The notes under the pieces: model-generated
Told to the model about the DNA's origin: nothing
Database searches by the model: none
The model's input: the letters and a program-made list of their open reading frames with translations, nothing else
NCBI RefSeq assembly: GCF_003058225.1
Contig: NZ_QBUG01000004.1
Span: 310,001-374,000, forward strand
DNA: 64,000 bases
Direction of reading: 5' to 3'
DNA from: Promicromonospora sp. AC04
Lineage (GTDB): Bacteria > Actinomycetota > Actinomycetes > Actinomycetales > Cellulomonadaceae
Part shown: piece by piece, positions 17,622 through 27,512 of the stretch
How positions within the stretch are numbered: the first letter of the stretch is position 1
Layout: each line of letters starts with the position of its first letter
Position numbers and translations under genes: made by a program

Positions 17622-19465
17622 TGCGGGTACTGACCGCCCGCGACGACGCCCTCCTGGTCGAGCTCGACGACCTGGACCAGGCGGTCGCGCTGTACGAGTC
17701 CCTCCTGGCCGACCCCGTGCGCGGCGTCGGCGTGCCCGTGCCCGGCGCGCGGACGCTGCTCGTGCCGTTCCGCCCGTCGGCGATCGCGGCGCGGGACCTG
17801 GCCACCGAGCTCCGGACGAGGCCGCTGGAGCGCCGGACCACCTCCGCCGCGCGCACCGTCGAGATTCCCGTCCTGTACGACGGCGCCGACCTCGCCGAGG
17901 CGGCCGGGCTGCTCGGCTGGAGCCCCGACGAGCTGGTCCGGCGGCACACCGCGGCGGCCTGGACGGTGGGGTTCGTCGGGTTCGCGCCCGGGTTCGCCTA
18001 CCTGACCAGCGACGACTCCGAGCTGGTGGTCCCTCGGCGGTCGAGCCCGCGCACCCGGGTGCCGGCCGGGTCGGTGGCCCTCGCCGGGCCGTACAGCGGC
18101 GTCTACCCCCGGGAGAGCCCCGGCGGGTGGCAGCTCGTGGGCCGCACCGACGCGCCGATCTGGGACGTGACCCGCGAGCGCCCGGCCCTCCTGCTCCCGG
18201 GCGACCAGGTGCGCTTCGTCGCGATCCGGGAGAAGGTCCGCTTCGATCGAGCAGTTGGGCATGCTTCGCAGCCCGAGACCAGTCCCAACCGCTTGATCGA
18301 AGCGGACCTTCGCTCGACCACTGGGTCCGGCCATGTCGACGAGGGTGTCGAGGTGGTCAGCCCCGGCGTGCAGGCGCTGGTGCAGGATCTCGGCCGGCCA
18401 GGATCCGAGGGAGCCGGGGTGTCGGCGTCCGGTGCGCTGGACCGCCCGAGCCTGCGCGCGGCCAACCGGGCGGTCGGCAATCCGTCGGACGCCGCGGCGA
18501 TCGAGTCGGTGGGCGGGCTGCGGCTGCGTTCTCGCGGCCCGCAGGTGCTCGCGGTGACGGGGGCGGTCGGCGACATCGTGGTCCGGCCAGGTGTCGCTGC
18601 CGAACCGGGCGCCGTCGGCCCGGGCGGTGACCAGCGGGGTGCCGCCGAACCGGCGCGCCCCAACCGCCGTCCGCGGCCCGGGGAACCGTTCGCGCTGGAC
18701 GACGGCGACGAGCTGCGGCTGGCGCCCCCTGCCCGAGGCGTGCGTGCCTATGTGGCGGTGCGCGGCGGGATCGACGTGCCGCCCGTGCTGGGCAGCCGGG
18801 CCACGGACGTGCTGGCCGGGCTGGGGCCCGATCCGCTCGGGTCCGGCGACCTGCTGCCGGTCGGCACGCCGGCTCGGGGCCTCCCCGCGGCCGACCCGTT
18901 CGTGAGCGTGCCCGTCGGGGGAACGGCGCCGCGCGGGGCACCACGCGGCGAGACGCAGCAGGGGGCGATGCGCCCGGGCGAGACGCCGCCGTCGGGCATC
19001 CAGGCGGCTGCAGGCACCCTGCCGCCGTCGGACGACCTGCCGGCGCCCGGCGAGGTGACCGTGCTGCCGATCGTCCTGGGGCCGCGTGACGACTGGTTCG
19101 ACGCCGCGGCGATCGCCAGGCTGACCGGCCAGGACTGGCTGGTGACGCCGCGCTCCAACCGGATCGGGCTGCGCCTGGACGGGGAACCCGTCACCCGCGT
19201 CCCCGAGCGGGACGGCGCGGAGCTGCCGAGCGAGGGCTGCGTCACCGGCGCGATCCAGGTCCCGCCGGACGGCCTGCCCGTCCTCTTCCTCGCCGATCAT
19301 CCCTTGACCGGCGGCTACCCCGTGGTCGGGGCCGTCGCCGCGGACCACGTGCCGCTCGCCGGGCAGCTGCCCGCGGGCGCGCACGTCCGCTTCACGATCC
19401 GGGACCTCGCGCCGAGCGCGCGCCCGGAGGACACCACCCGGAACCACGCAGGAGGCACCTCATGA
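17621..19465 (+). CDS. 5-oxoprolinase subunits B and C fused (KipI/KipA domains), with an in-frame palindromic insert
   Basis: A 614-residue fusion. Residues 1-205 are PxpB (KipI, AHS1 domain) with [15 protein letters not shown] and [13 protein letters not shown]. Residues about 245-600 are PxpC (KipA, AHS2 domain) with [28 protein letters not shown] and [21 protein letters not shown]1/AHS2 pairs also form the carboxyltransferase part of urea carboxylase. Two odd features are visible. The junction contains a 78-bp inverted repeat (18233-18310) translated in frame. The C domain also carries a Gly/Pro/Arg-rich insert (about residues 425-470, near [15 protein letters not shown]). It overlaps pxpA (TGATG) and the biotin carboxylase (ATGA). 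Separate B and C genes are the more usual state. Confidence 0.88.
   Translation: MRVLTARDDALLVELDDLDQAVALYESLLADPVRGVGVPVPGARTLLVPFRPSAIAARDLATELRTRPLERRTTSAARTVEIPVLYDGADLAEAAGLLGWSPDELVRRHTAAAWTVGFVGFAPGFAYLTSDDSELVVPRRSSPRTRVPAGSVALAGPYSGVYPRESPGGWQLVGRTDAPIWDVTRERPALLLPGDQVRFVAIREKVRFDRAVGHASQPETSPNRLIEADLRSTTGSGHVDEGVEVVSPGVQALVQDLGRPGSEGAGVSASGALDRPSLRAANRAVGNPSDAAAIESVGGLRLRSRGPQVLAVTGAVGDIVVRPGVAAEPGAVGPGGDQRGAAEPARPNRRPRPGEPFALDDGDELRLAPPARGVRAYVAVRGGIDVPPVLGSRATDVLAGLGPDPLGSGDLLPVGTPARGLPAADPFVSVPVGGTAPRGAPRGETQQGAMRPGETPPSGIQAAAGTLPPSDDLPAPGEVTVLPIVLGPRDDWFDAAAIARLTGQDWLVTPRSNRIGLRLDGEPVTRVPERDGAELPSEGCVTGAIQVPPDGLPVLFLADHPLTGGYPVVGAVAADHVPLAGQLPAGAHVRFTIRDLAPSARPEDTTRNHAGGTS
18233..18310. 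repeat. Long inverted repeat inside pxpBC coding sequence
   Basis: Arm 18233-18259 (AAGGTCCGCTTCGATC, then GAGCAGTTGGG) pairs with 18284-18310 at 25 of 27 positions around a 24-nt spacer. It lies exactly at the boundary between the PxpB and PxpC domains and keeps the frame open. It encodes the linker from about residue 205 to 230. Its design resembles the long palindromes found between genes elsewhere in this window, but its sequence differs. Confidence 0.75.
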
Positions 19466-21456
19466 TCCGCACCGTGCTCATCGCAAACCGGGGCGAGATC
19501 GGGGTCCGCGTGGCCCGGGCGTGTGCCGACCTGGGGATCCGCTCCGTTGCGGTGTACGCCGACGGCGATGCCGACGCCCTGCACGTCCGCCTCGCCGACG
19601 AGGCCTGGGCCCTGGACGGACGCACCGCCGCGGAGACCTACCTGTCGGTGGGGAAGCTGCTCGACGTCGCGCGCCGGTCCGGCGCCGACGCGATCCACCC
19701 CGGGTACGGCTTCCTGTCCGAGAGCGCGGCCGCGGCGCGCGCCGTCGAGGAGGCGGGGCTGGTGTGGGTGGGGCCGACGTCGGCCACGATCGAGCTGCTC
19801 GGCGACAAGATCGCCGCCCGCGACCTGGCACGAAAGGTCGGCGCGCCCCTGGTACCCGGCTCGGACGGCCCGGTGCCCGACGCCGCCGCCGCGCTCGCCT
19901 TCGCCGAGGAGCACGGCCTGCCGCTGGCCATCAAGGCGGCGCACGGCGGCGGGGGCCGAGGAATGCGCGTGGCCCGGACCCTTGAGGAGGTGCCCGAGCT
20001 GTTCGACGCCGCCCGGCGCGAGGCGGAGGCCGCGTTCGGGCGGGGCGAGTGCTTCGTCGAGCGGTTCCTGGAGCGGCCCCGGCACGTGGAGGCGCAGGTC
20101 ATCGCGGACGACCACGGCCATGTGGTGGTCGCGGGCACCCGCGACTGCTCCCTGCAGCGACGCAACCAGAAGCTGGTCGAGGAGGCGCCCGCGCCGTTCC
20201 TCGACGACGCCGTGCGTGAGCGGGTGCACGAGTCCGCGCGCGCGCTGTGTGCCGCCGCGGGTTACCGGAGCGCCGGGACTGTGGAGTTCCTGCTCGGAGT
20301 GGACGGCACTCTCTCGTTCCTCGAGGTCAACACGCGGCTCCAGGTGGAGCACCCCGTCACGGAGGAGACCACCGGGCTGGACCTCGTGGTGGAGCAGCTC
20401 CGCGTCGCCGGCGGCCTGCCGCTGTCCGTGACCGAGGACCCCGAGCCGCGCGGGCACGCGATCGAGCTGCGGCTCAACGCCGAGGACCCGGCGCGCGGGT
20501 TCCTGCCCGGGCCCGGGCGCATCGACCGGTTCGTCCCGCCCGCGGGCCCGGGCGTCCGGGTGGACTCCGGGGTCGAGTCCGGGTCGGTGATCCCCGGCGA
20601 GTTCGACTCGCTGTTCGCCAAGATCGTCGTGTGGGGGCCCACCCGGGAGGCGGCTTTGGCGCGGGCCCGTCGGGCCGCCGCCGAGACCGTTGTCGAGGGG
20701 GTGCCCACGGTGCTGCCGTTCCACCGCGCGGTGCTCGCCGACCCGGCGTTCACTGCGTCGGGCGGCGGGGCTGCGGACGCCGGAGCAGAGGGCACCGGAG
20801 CAGAGGGCACCGGAGCAGAGGGCACTGGAGCAGAGGGCACCGGAGCAGTGGGCACCGAAGCAGTGGGCACCGGAGCAGTGGGCACCGGAGCAGCCAGCGC
20901 CCCGTCAGCAGGCGCCGCGTCAGCAGGCGCCCCGTCAGCAGGCACGCACGGATTCGCCGTCCACACCCAGTGGATAGAGACGGAGCTCCTGGCGTCGATC
21001 GACCCGCAGACACTCGCCGAGCCTGTGGTCGAACCCGGGGTAGTGGACACCTGGGTCGAGATCAACGGGCGGCGGTACCGGGTCCGCACCCCGGGCGGCA
21101 TGGGGTTCGCGGGCGCCGGTCCGGCGGGCGCCGGTCCCGTCGGTTCCGGCAGCGCGGCACCCGGCAGCGCGGCACCCGGCACCGGCGGGACCTCGACGGC
21201 CGAGGGCGCGACCCCGCCGTCGGGCAGCGGGACGGACGACGGGCGCGTGCCGGTGCTCGCAGCCATGCCCGGCAGCCTCGTGCGCTGGCTCGTGGCCGAC
21301 GGCGAGACCGTCGCCGACGGGCAGCCGGTCGCCGTGGTCGAGGCGATGAAGATGGAGACGCAGCTCGTATCGGCGGCCGCGGGTGTCCTGAAGCACAAGG
21401 CGGCCGAGGGCACGCAGATCACCCCGACCGACCCGATCGGCTACGTGGCGCGGTAG
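19462..21456 (+). CDS. Biotin carboxylase with C-terminal biotin carrier domain
   Basis: A 664-residue enzyme that carboxylates its own biotin using ATP and bicarbonate. The N-terminal biotin carboxylase (about 1-440) has [30 protein letters not shown] (ATP-grasp loop), [15 protein letters not shown] and [14 protein letters not shown]. The C-terminal carrier domain has EAMKMET with the biotinyl Lys630. Between them, residues about 440-495 are a simple [10 protein letters not shown] and APSAG repeat encoded by 15-bp tandem units. No acetyl- or propionyl-CoA carboxyltransferase gene is nearby; the operon partner is PxpBC, whose AHS1/AHS2 domains are the carboxyltransferase module of urea carboxylase. 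This suggests a carboxylation-dependent reaction. The start overlaps the pxpBC stop (ATGA). A plain acyl-CoA carboxylase role is possible but less likely. Confidence 0.87.
   Translation: MIRTVLIANRGEIGVRVARACADLGIRSVAVYADGDADALHVRLADEAWALDGRTAAETYLSVGKLLDVARRSGADAIHPGYGFLSESAAAARAVEEAGLVWVGPTSATIELLGDKIAARDLARKVGAPLVPGSDGPVPDAAAALAFAEEHGLPLAIKAAHGGGGRGMRVARTLEEVPELFDAARREAEAAFGRGECFVERFLERPRHVEAQVIADDHGHVVVAGTRDCSLQRRNQKLVEEAPAPFLDDAVRERVHESARALCAAAGYRSAGTVEFLLGVDGTLSFLEVNTRLQVEHPVTEETTGLDLVVEQLRVAGGLPLSVTEDPEPRGHAIELRLNAEDPARGFLPGPGRIDRFVPPAGPGVRVDSGVESGSVIPGEFDSLFAKIVVWGPTREAALARARRAAAETVVEGVPTVLPFHRAVLADPAFTASGGGAADAGAEGTGAEGTGAEGTGAEGTGAVGTEAVGTGAVGTGAASAPSAGAASAGAPSAGTHGFAVHTQWIETELLASIDPQTLAEPVVEPGVVDTWVEINGRRYRVRTPGGMGFAGAGPAGAGPVGSGSAAPGSAAPGTGGTSTAEGATPPSGSGTDDGRVPVLAAMPGSLVRWLVADGETVADGQPVAVVEAMKMETQLVSAAAGVLKHKAAEGTQITPTDPIGYVAR
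20781..20945 (+). repeat. 15-bp tandem repeats inside the biotin carboxylase gene
   Basis: Seven consecutive 15-nt units of the type CGGAGCAGAGGGCAC run from 20781 to 20885. The first four carry GAG (Glu) and the last three GTG (Val), with scattered single changes. A partial unit follows, and then three units of CCCGTCAGCAGGCGC type (20901-20945). The period is a multiple of three, so changes in copy number would keep the frame. Confidence 0.9.
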
Positions 21457-21767
21457 TCCCGCTATTTGAGCTCGGTTCAGCAGGCCAAAGAGTGCCACTA
21501 TCCGTCGCTTCATGGCCCTATCCGGCCTGCTGAACCTGAGTCAGTCCGCTCAGCATGCCCGGAGCAGCTCGTCGTCGATCCGGCTGGCGGTGCGACGTCG
21601 AGCCGCAGGTTGATCACCCTCTAGTGCGTCGAACCGTAGCGGACACGTCGATCCGGGCTTCGATGGACGTGCATGATGCGGTTCGGCGCCAGGGTGCACT
21701 GCCACTATGCGGTTCGGCGCCCGGACCGTGGCTGGTTCGGGGGTCCCGGGGGGGGTGGACGGCGGGG
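21457..21767. other. 311-bp convergent intergenic region with an inverted repeat and a direct repeat
   Basis: No gene is supported here. It holds a terminator-like inverted repeat (21474-21536), a 15-bp direct repeat ATGCGGTTCGGCGCC (at 21675 and 21708), and a run of eight G near 21750. The open frames crossing it have no recognisable similarity. It is the right-hand boundary of the 5-oxoproline module and may be debris from insertion. Confidence 0.5.
21474..21536. terminator. Inverted repeat between the biotin carboxylase gene and nadB
   Basis: GGTTCAGCAGGCC (21474-21486) and GGCCTGCTGAACC (21524-21536) are perfectly complementary over 13 bp, with a 37-nt loop. It lies 18 nt after the stop of the plus-strand operon. 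The loop is longer than in a normal terminator. Confidence 0.5.
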
Positions 21768-23441
21768 TCAGCTGATCGTGAGGATCCCGTCGTCGTCCAG
21801 CTGGACGAGAACGCGGCGCTTCCAGGCGTCTTCCGGCTTCGGGAAGTCCGTGCGGTAGTGGCCGCCGCGGGTCTCCTCGCGCAGCCAGGCCGCGCGGGTC
21901 AGGGCGCGGGCCACCTGGTGCACGTTGGTGGTCTCCCACTCGGCGGTCTGGGGCTCGGCGACGACCTCCGCCGCCAGGTGCGCATCAGCCCGCACTGCAG
22001 AAAGCCGCTCGTCGACCTCGGCCAGCGACCGCGCCGACCGGATCACGCCCGACCCGGCGGACGTCACCTTCTGGATCCGCGACCGGGCGGCGGCCGCGAC
22101 CAGCGCCGACCCGCCGGGGCGTTCGGCCGGCTCCCCCGGCTTCAGCTCGCCGGCGTCGAACCGGGCCGCGACGTCGCGCGCCGCGCGGGAGGCGAACACG
22201 ATGCCCTCCAGCAGCGAGTTCGACGCGAGCCGGTTGGCCCCGTGCACGCCGGTGCACGCGACCTCGCCGACCGCGTACAGCCCGTCCACCGAGGATCGCC
22301 CGTCGAGGTCGGTCACCACGCCGCCCGAGTGGTAGTGCTGCGCGGGCGCCACGGGCACCGGCTCCTCGGACCAGTCGATGTCGGCCTCGAGCAGCCGCCG
22401 GTTGATCGTGGGGAACCGCGTGCGCAGGAACTCCCGGCCCAGGTGGCGGGCGTCGAGCAGCACGTTGTCAGCTCCGGTGGCGGCCATCTGCCGCACTATC
22501 GCGTGCGCGACGACGTCCCGCGGCGCCAGCTCGGCCATCTCGTGCACGCCGGGCATGAACCGGTGCCCGTTGACGTCGAGCAGCAGCGCGCCCTCACCGC
22601 GCACCGCCTCCGAGATGAGCGGGAGCTGCCCCTTGGCGCCCGAGCCGAGCCACAGGACCGTCGGGTGGAACTGCACGAACTCCAGGTCGCCGAGCACCGC
22701 GCCCGCTCTGAGGGCGGCGGCGATGCCGTCGCCCGTCGCGCCGGCCGGGTTGGTGGACGACCGGAACACCTGCCCGATCCCGCCGGTCGCCAGCACGACG
22801 GCGGGGGCCAGGACGGCGCCGACGCCGTCCCGCGAGCCCGCGCCCCGCACGTGCAGGGTCACGCCGCAGGCGCGCCCGTCCAGGGTTGTCAGCACGTCCA
22901 GCACCAGGGCGTTCTCCACGACCTCGATGCCCGGGTCGTGCCGGACCGCCTCGATCTGCGCGACCAGCGCGCGGGAGATCTCCGCGCCCGTGGCGTCGCC
23001 GCCGGCGTGCGCGATCCGGTCGGCGTGGTGGCCGCCCTCCCGGGTGAGCGCGATGTCGCCGTCGGCCGCCTTGTCGAAGACCGCACCGCGCGCCACGAGC
23101 TCGCGTACGCGGGCCGGGCCCTCGGTGACCAGCACCTGCACGGCCTCCGGGTCGGACAGGCCGCCGCCGGCGGCGAGCGTGTCCGCCAGGTGCGCCTCGG
23201 GCGAGTCCGACGGGTCGAGCGCGGCGGCGATGCCGCCCTGCGCCCACACCGTCGACCCCGACAGGAGCCGGCCCTTGGTCACGAGCAGCACCCGCGGGAC
23301 GTGCGTACGCAGCTCGAGCGCCGCCGTCAGGCCCGCGATCCCGGAGCCGACGACTATCGCGTCGGCCTCCGCGGTCCAGCCGGGTGCGGGGGCCGCAAGC
23401 GAACGTGCGAGGCGAGGTCCGGGTCCGGGCGTGGGGTTCAC
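21768..23441 (-). CDS. nadB: L-aspartate oxidase
   Basis: FAD enzyme that oxidises L-aspartate to iminoaspartate, the first step of NAD synthesis. The 557-residue product has the dinucleotide-binding motif [15 protein letters not shown], the flavin-contact region [47 protein letters not shown] and [13 protein letters not shown]. Its C-terminal helical domain is complete. The start is GTG 23441, overlapping the panD stop by GTGA. It ends a long minus-strand operon with panC and panD. nadA is not in the window, and nadC has been separated from it by the 5-oxoproline module. Confidence 0.96.
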   Translation of the reverse strand: MNPTPGPGPRLARSLAAPAPGWTAEADAIVVGSGIAGLTAALELRTHVPRVLLVTKGRLLSGSTVWAQGGIAAALDPSDSPEAHLADTLAAGGGLSDPEAVQVLVTEGPARVRELVARGAVFDKAADGDIALTREGGHHADRIAHAGGDATGAEISRALVAQIEAVRHDPGIEVVENALVLDVLTTLDGRACGVTLHVRGAGSRDGVGAVLAPAVVLATGGIGQVFRSSTNPAGATGDGIAAALRAGAVLGDLEFVQFHPTVLWLGSGAKGQLPLISEAVRGEGALLLDVNGHRFMPGVHEMAELAPRDVVAHAIVRQMAATGADNVLLDARHLGREFLRTRFPTINRRLLEADIDWSEEPVPVAPAQHYHSGGVVTDLDGRSSVDGLYAVGEVACTGVHGANRLASNSLLEGIVFASRAARDVAARFDAGELKPGEPAERPGGSALVAAAARSRIQKVTSAGSGVIRSARSLAEVDERLSAVRADAHLAAEVVAEPQTAEWETTNVHQVARALTRAAWLREETRGGHYRTDFPKPEDAWKRRVLVQLDDDGILTIS

Positions 23442-23941
23442 GCGCGGCCCGACGCCGTGCGGACCAGGCCGGCCCGCTGGAACGGCTCGATCGCGAGGCC
23501 GCTCTCCTGAAGCCCGTACCCGTCCGGCACGTGCCCGGGCTCGTCGGTGATCTCGACCATGCGGTTCTGCTCGTCGACGAACACGACGTTCGGCAGGAAG
23601 GTCCGCGCGTCGCGGTCGGAGAGCATGCCGTAGGCGATGAGGATGACGACGTCGCCCGGGCTGACCAGGTGGGCCGCCGCGCCGTTGATGCAGATCTGGC
23701 CGGAGCCGGGCTCGCCCGGGATCACGTAGGTCGTGAGCCGCGCGCCGTTGGTCACGTCGACGACATCGACCTGCTGGCCGGGCAGGAGGTCCGCGGCGTC
23801 GAGCAGGTCGGCGTCCACGGTGATGGACCCGACGTAGTGCAGGTCCGCCTGGGTCACCGTGGCCCGGTGGATCTTCGCGATCATCATGGGCCGCTGCAGC
23901 GAGGCGGGGCGGCCGGCGGCGGAGTGCGGGGTGGAGCTCAT
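23438..23941 (-). CDS. panD: Aspartate 1-decarboxylase (pyruvoyl enzyme proenzyme)
   Basis: Makes beta-alanine for pantothenate by decarboxylating aspartate. The protein cuts itself at Gly38-Ser39 in [10 protein letters not shown] to create the pyruvoyl cofactor. [31 protein letters not shown] and [10 protein letters not shown] are all family hallmarks. At 167 residues it is longer than usual: about 18 extra residues precede MIAKIH and about 25 follow the core. The start ATG 23941 has AGAGGT upstream; the internal Met-Met at 19-20 would give the classical N-terminus. It sits between panC (4 nt gap) and nadB (GTGA overlap). Confidence 0.94.
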   Translation of the reverse strand: MSSTPHSAAGRPASLQRPMMIAKIHRATVTQADLHYVGSITVDADLLDAADLLPGQQVDVVDVTNGARLTTYVIPGEPGSGQICINGAAAHLVSPGDVVILIAYGMLSDRDARTFLPNVVFVDEQNRMVEITDEPGHVPDGYGLQESGLAIEPFQRAGLVRTASGRA

Positions 23942-23945
23942 GGCG

Positions 23946-24896
23946 TTACCTCTGGTCTGGCGAGACCTCGACGGCCTGGTTGTCGATCAGTCGGGTGGAA
24001 CCCACCCGTGCGGCCACGAGCAGCAGCGCGGAGCCGGAGAAGTCGTCGGCGACCGCGTCCACGGTCACCGGGTCGACGAGCGCCAGGTAGTCGACCACGA
24101 CGCCTTCCGCCTCGTCCAGCACCTGCCGCGCGGCGTTGGTCACACCCGCGGCACCACGGTCCGCTGCCGCGGCCCCCGCGGCCAGTGCGCGGGAGAGGGC
24201 CAGGGCCCGCTCCCGCTCGCCCGCGGACAGGTAGGCGTTGCGCGAGGACAGGGCGAGCCCGTCGGCCTCGCGCACGGTCGGCACGCCCACCACCTCGACC
24301 GACACCTCCAGGTCGCGCACCATGCGGCGCACGGCCAGCAGCTGCTGGGCGTCCTTCTCGCCGAACAGCGCGACGTCGGGCCGCACCAGGTGCATCAGCT
24401 TGAGCACCACGGTGAGCACGCCGTCCAGGTGCCCGGGGCGGTGCTCGCCCTCCAGCACCTCCCCGATCCGCCCGGCCGAGACCCGCACCACGGGGTCGCC
24501 GTCCGGGTAGACGACGTCGGGCGTGGGCGCGAAGACGACGTCGGCCCCGACGCCGGCCAGCTTGGCGACGTCGCCGTCCAGGTCACGCGGGTAGGTTTCG
24601 AGGTCCTCGCCCGCGCCGAACTGCAGCGGGTTCACGAAGATCGTCACGACCACCTGGCCGTTCGGGCCGGCCTCCTCGCGCGCGCGGCGCACGAGCTCCA
24701 GGTGACCGTCGTGCAGCGCGCCCATCGTCATGACGACGGCGCGCTGCCCCGGCGCCGCATCGGGCCCGCCCGGCTCCAGAGGACCGGCGATGGCCCAGCG
24801 CATCTGCGCGTCGCGCAGCTCGGAGCGGGTGCGGACCACGAGCGGGGTGCGCTGCGCGGGCTCCGCATCGGGCGAGGTAGTGGTCTGGGTGATCAC
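23946..24896 (-). CDS. panC: Pantoate--beta-alanine ligase (pantothenate synthetase)
   Basis: Joins pantoate to beta-alanine with ATP to make pantothenate. The 316-residue product has [14 protein letters not shown] (HIGH-type nucleotide motif, residues 57-65), VSIFVNP-like [29 protein letters not shown], and [13 protein letters not shown] (the KMSKS-equivalent region). An N-terminal extension of about 20 residues is present. The start is GTG 24896 overlapping the stop of the DUF2520 gene by GTGA. PanC and PanD products act in consecutive steps, and the two genes are adjacent. panB is not in the window. Confidence 0.95.
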   Translation of the reverse strand: MITQTTTSPDAEPAQRTPLVVRTRSELRDAQMRWAIAGPLEPGGPDAAPGQRAVVMTMGALHDGHLELVRRAREEAGPNGQVVVTIFVNPLQFGAGEDLETYPRDLDGDVAKLAGVGADVVFAPTPDVVYPDGDPVVRVSAGRIGEVLEGEHRPGHLDGVLTVVLKLMHLVRPDVALFGEKDAQQLLAVRRMVRDLEVSVEVVGVPTVREADGLALSSRNAYLSAGERERALALSRALAAGAAAADRGAAGVTNAARQVLDEAEGVVVDYLALVDPVTVDAVADDFSGSALLLVAARVGSTRLIDNQAVEVSPDQR

Positions 24897-25867
24897 TCGG
24901 TCTTCCTTCCTGCGCGCGACTCCCCCGTCGCGCCGTCCAGCGCGTCCAGCAGCGCCTGCGCCGCGGAGTCGTCGATGCGGTGGCTCGCCAGCGCGCGGCG
25001 CGTGGCCCCGCGGGCGAGCTCGGTGTAGCTGTCGGGGATGTCGGTGGCGCCGCTGGCGGCGGCGAGGGCGCTGAGCTCGGTCAGGTGGCGGCGCACCGTG
25101 CCGACGTCGCCCCGGGAGACCGGCCCGGTGAGCGCGGAGATCGCACCCGGCCCGACGCCGTCGCGCGCGTCCGCGGACCGGGTCGCCGACTCCAGGGCCG
25201 CCGACAGCAGCGGCGCGAGCACCCGGCCGGGCGACTCGATCCCGGCCGCCTCCAGCGCCTGCGAGGCCTGCGCGACGAGCACTACCAGGTGGTTCGCGCC
25301 GTGCGCGAGCCCCGCGTGGTAGATGCCGCGGGCCTGCTCGTCCACGATCACGGGCTCGCCGCCGATCTCGACCACGAGCGCCTGCCCGATCGGCAGCACG
25401 GGCGCCGGCGCGGTCACGGCGAACGTGCAGCCCTCCAGGCGCGCCAGGTCGAGGGAGGTCCCGGTGAACGTCATGGCGGGGTGGACCGCGAGCGGGATGG
25501 CTCCGCCGAGCCGGGCGGGCTCCAGGACGGCGGTCCCGAAGCGCCCGGACGTGTGGATCGCGAGCTGGCCCGGCTGCCAGGCCCCGGTGTCGGCGAGGCC
25601 GGAGACCAGGGGGCCGAGGGCGTCGTCGGGCACCGCGAGGAGGACCAGCTCGGCCCGCTCCACGACGTCGGGCACCTGGAGGTTGGGGACGCCCGGCAAG
25701 AGCGTCTCGATGCGGTCCCTGGAGTCCTCCGAGATGCCGCTCGCGCCGACGACGGCGTGGCCCGCCGCCCGCAGCGCGTTGCCGAGCACGGCGCCCACGC
25801 GACCCGCGCCGACCACGCCGACGCCCAGCCGGCCGGGCCGGCGGCCCGGCTCGTCGGGGTCACTCAC
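24893..25867 (-). CDS. Rossmann-like and DUF2520 domain protein
   Basis: A 324-residue protein with an N-terminal NAD(P)-binding fold ([23 protein letters not shown]) resembling ProC/ketopantoate reductase, and a C-terminal helical DUF2520 domain with [19 protein letters not shown]. The family is conserved and often lies next to panC in actinobacteria, which hints at a dehydrogenase step linked to pantothenate, possibly a ketopantoate-reductase-like activity. No enzyme assay is implied by the sequence. The start is GTG 25867. It overlaps panC by GTGA and follows the PH-domain gene after 13 nt. Confidence 0.8.
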   Translation of the reverse strand: MSDPDEPGRRPGRLGVGVVGAGRVGAVLGNALRAAGHAVVGASGISEDSRDRIETLLPGVPNLQVPDVVERAELVLLAVPDDALGPLVSGLADTGAWQPGQLAIHTSGRFGTAVLEPARLGGAIPLAVHPAMTFTGTSLDLARLEGCTFAVTAPAPVLPIGQALVVEIGGEPVIVDEQARGIYHAGLAHGANHLVVLVAQASQALEAAGIESPGRVLAPLLSAALESATRSADARDGVGPGAISALTGPVSRGDVGTVRRHLTELSALAAASGATDIPDSYTELARGATRRALASHRIDDSAAQALLDALDGATGESRAGRKTE

Positions 25868-25880
25868 CGGACATCACCGG

Positions 25881-27512
25881 TCACTCTCCTCGTCGTTCCA
25901 TCCATCGTTCCGGACCCGCCGCCGCGCGTGCGGTGCGGGCCCGCAGGGCCTGCTCCGCGATCAGCCGCTCGGCATCGCCGGCATCGAGGTGCGCCACCTC
26001 GGGATGCACCGGGCCCTCCGTGGAGTGCACCTGGAACGAGGCCACGCCCAGCCGGCGCTGCCACGGTCCCTGGCTCAGGGCCAGCGACTGCGTCCGCTCG
26101 TGCGGCACCACGTCCAGGATCTTCACCATGCGGCCCCGGCGCAGCAGCAGCGCGCGTCCGGTGACGGTGAACCCGTTGCGGCGCCACGCCACCGGATCAA
26201 GTATGCGGGTCCGACGGGGTGCGGTGACGAATGTACTGATCGTCCGGGAGTCGCCGTCCAGCCCCGCGTCGAGGACACGGCGCGGCTCGTCGACGCCGAG
26301 GTCGGGCAGCACGAGGGAGAGCACGGTCAGCGCCTCCTCGCGGGTGCCGACCGGGAGCAGGACGCTGTTCTTCTCCTCGCTCTCGCCGCCGTAACCGGCG
26401 ACGTTCACCTGCACGCGCCACCAGTCGCGGCCGCGCCACAGCACGCTCTGCACCAGGCGGACGGCCTGCACGCGGCCCGGCGGGATGGTCTGGGAGCGCG
26501 TCTCGAGCATGCCGTGCCGCAGGCGGACGCCGTCGGGCGAGATGGCCACCCGGAAGTCGAACTCGCCCGTCAGGCGGCCGAACAGGTACCCGCCCGCGCC
26601 CAGCACCGCGGGCAGCGAGGCGGACATCACGGCGAACTCGCCCGTGACGATCACGACCACGAGGACCGCGAGGGCCCAGACGATCAGCGTGATCATCGCC
26701 CCGGAGCGCACCACCGAGGCGATCAGGCGGCCCAGCGGCACGGTGAGGACGGGCGTCTGGGGCGCTTCGAGGCTGGCGGGCGGGGCCGGGCGGGCCGTCC
26801 CGGCCCCCTGCTCGCCCGCGGGCTCGACGGCGTCCTGGATCCCGCCGTCCGGCACCGCTCCCTCCGGAGCGGCGCCGGCGGTCACGACGTCGGACGGCGC
26901 GTGGGACCGCGCGTCGACCGCCGGGCTCGTCCTGGCGACCTTGAGGCCCGCCGCGCGGGCGAGGAGCTCGGCGCGCAGCTCGTCGGCGTCGGACCCCTTC
27001 AGGAACCCGATGGCGACGCCGGAGTCGGTGCCGCCCGCCGTCTCCAGGGTCAGCTCGCACAGACCGAAGAACCGGGCCACGAGCGGCTGCCGGATGTCGA
27101 CCGACTGCAGCCGGTCGAGGCGGGCGTGCCGCTGCTGGCGGAACAGGATGCCGCGCCGCAGGTGCACGGTCTCCGCGCCGATGGCGAAGGTGGTCATGCG
27201 CCAGGCCAGCGTCGAGTAGCCCCAGCCCACGAGCGCGACGGCGGCGAGGGCCGCGAGCAGGGTCCACCAGTACTCGCTGGACACGAGGGCGATGAGGCCG
27301 CCGCGCGGCCCGCCGTCGAGGCTCTGCTGGCCCAGGATCACGACCGCCGCGCCGACCACCGCCCAGCCCCGGACCAGCGGGGTGATCGGGTGGACCCGCC
27401 GCCAGACGAGCTCCTCGGCGTCGGGCTGCGCGGGATTGCCCGGCCGGCCGGGCGCGACCCGCTGGCCGGGACCCGGCTCCCGCTCGTCGAGGCCGCGCTC
27501 CGGCGTGCTCAC
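25881..27512 (-). CDS. Membrane protein with bacterial PH (bPH2) domains, YdbT-like
   Basis: A 543-residue membrane protein. Two hydrophobic hairpins (about 50-105 and 270-320) are each followed by a PH-like domain. The first PH domain has RRGILFRQQRHARLDRLQSVDIRQP; the second has RHGMLETRSQTIPPGRVQAVR; and a third related segment near the C-terminus has LRRGRMVKILDVVPHERTQSLALSQGP. This repeated design is that of the YdbS/YdbT pair. Function is poorly known; in Bacillus the pair affects resistance to some antimicrobial peptides. The start overlaps the preceding PH gene by GTGA. A Gly/Ala/Pro-rich linker sits at about 205-255. Confidence 0.82.
   Translation of the reverse strand: MSTPERGLDEREPGPGQRVAPGRPGNPAQPDAEELVWRRVHPITPLVRGWAVVGAAVVILGQQSLDGGPRGGLIALVSSEYWWTLLAALAAVALVGWGYSTLAWRMTTFAIGAETVHLRRGILFRQQRHARLDRLQSVDIRQPLVARFFGLCELTLETAGGTDSGVAIGFLKGSDADELRAELLARAAGLKVARTSPAVDARSHAPSDVVTAGAAPEGAVPDGGIQDAVEPAGEQGAGTARPAPPASLEAPQTPVLTVPLGRLIASVVRSGAMITLIVWALAVLVVVIVTGEFAVMSASLPAVLGAGGYLFGRLTGEFDFRVAISPDGVRLRHGMLETRSQTIPPGRVQAVRLVQSVLWRGRDWWRVQVNVAGYGGESEEKNSVLLPVGTREEALTVLSLVLPDLGVDEPRRVLDAGLDGDSRTISTFVTAPRRTRILDPVAWRRNGFTVTGRALLLRRGRMVKILDVVPHERTQSLALSQGPWQRRLGVASFQVHSTEGPVHPEVAHLDAGDAERLIAEQALRARTARAAAGPERWMERRGE

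Noticed and set aside
20781-20945. A CRISPR-like array
   Set aside because: The repeats are 15 bp, directly adjacent and without spacers, and they encode a protein linker.
21550-21939. A 129-codon minus-strand open frame downstream of nadB
   Set aside because: Most of it overlaps nadB in another frame, it has no ribosome binding site or -10 box in place, and no similarity was recognised.
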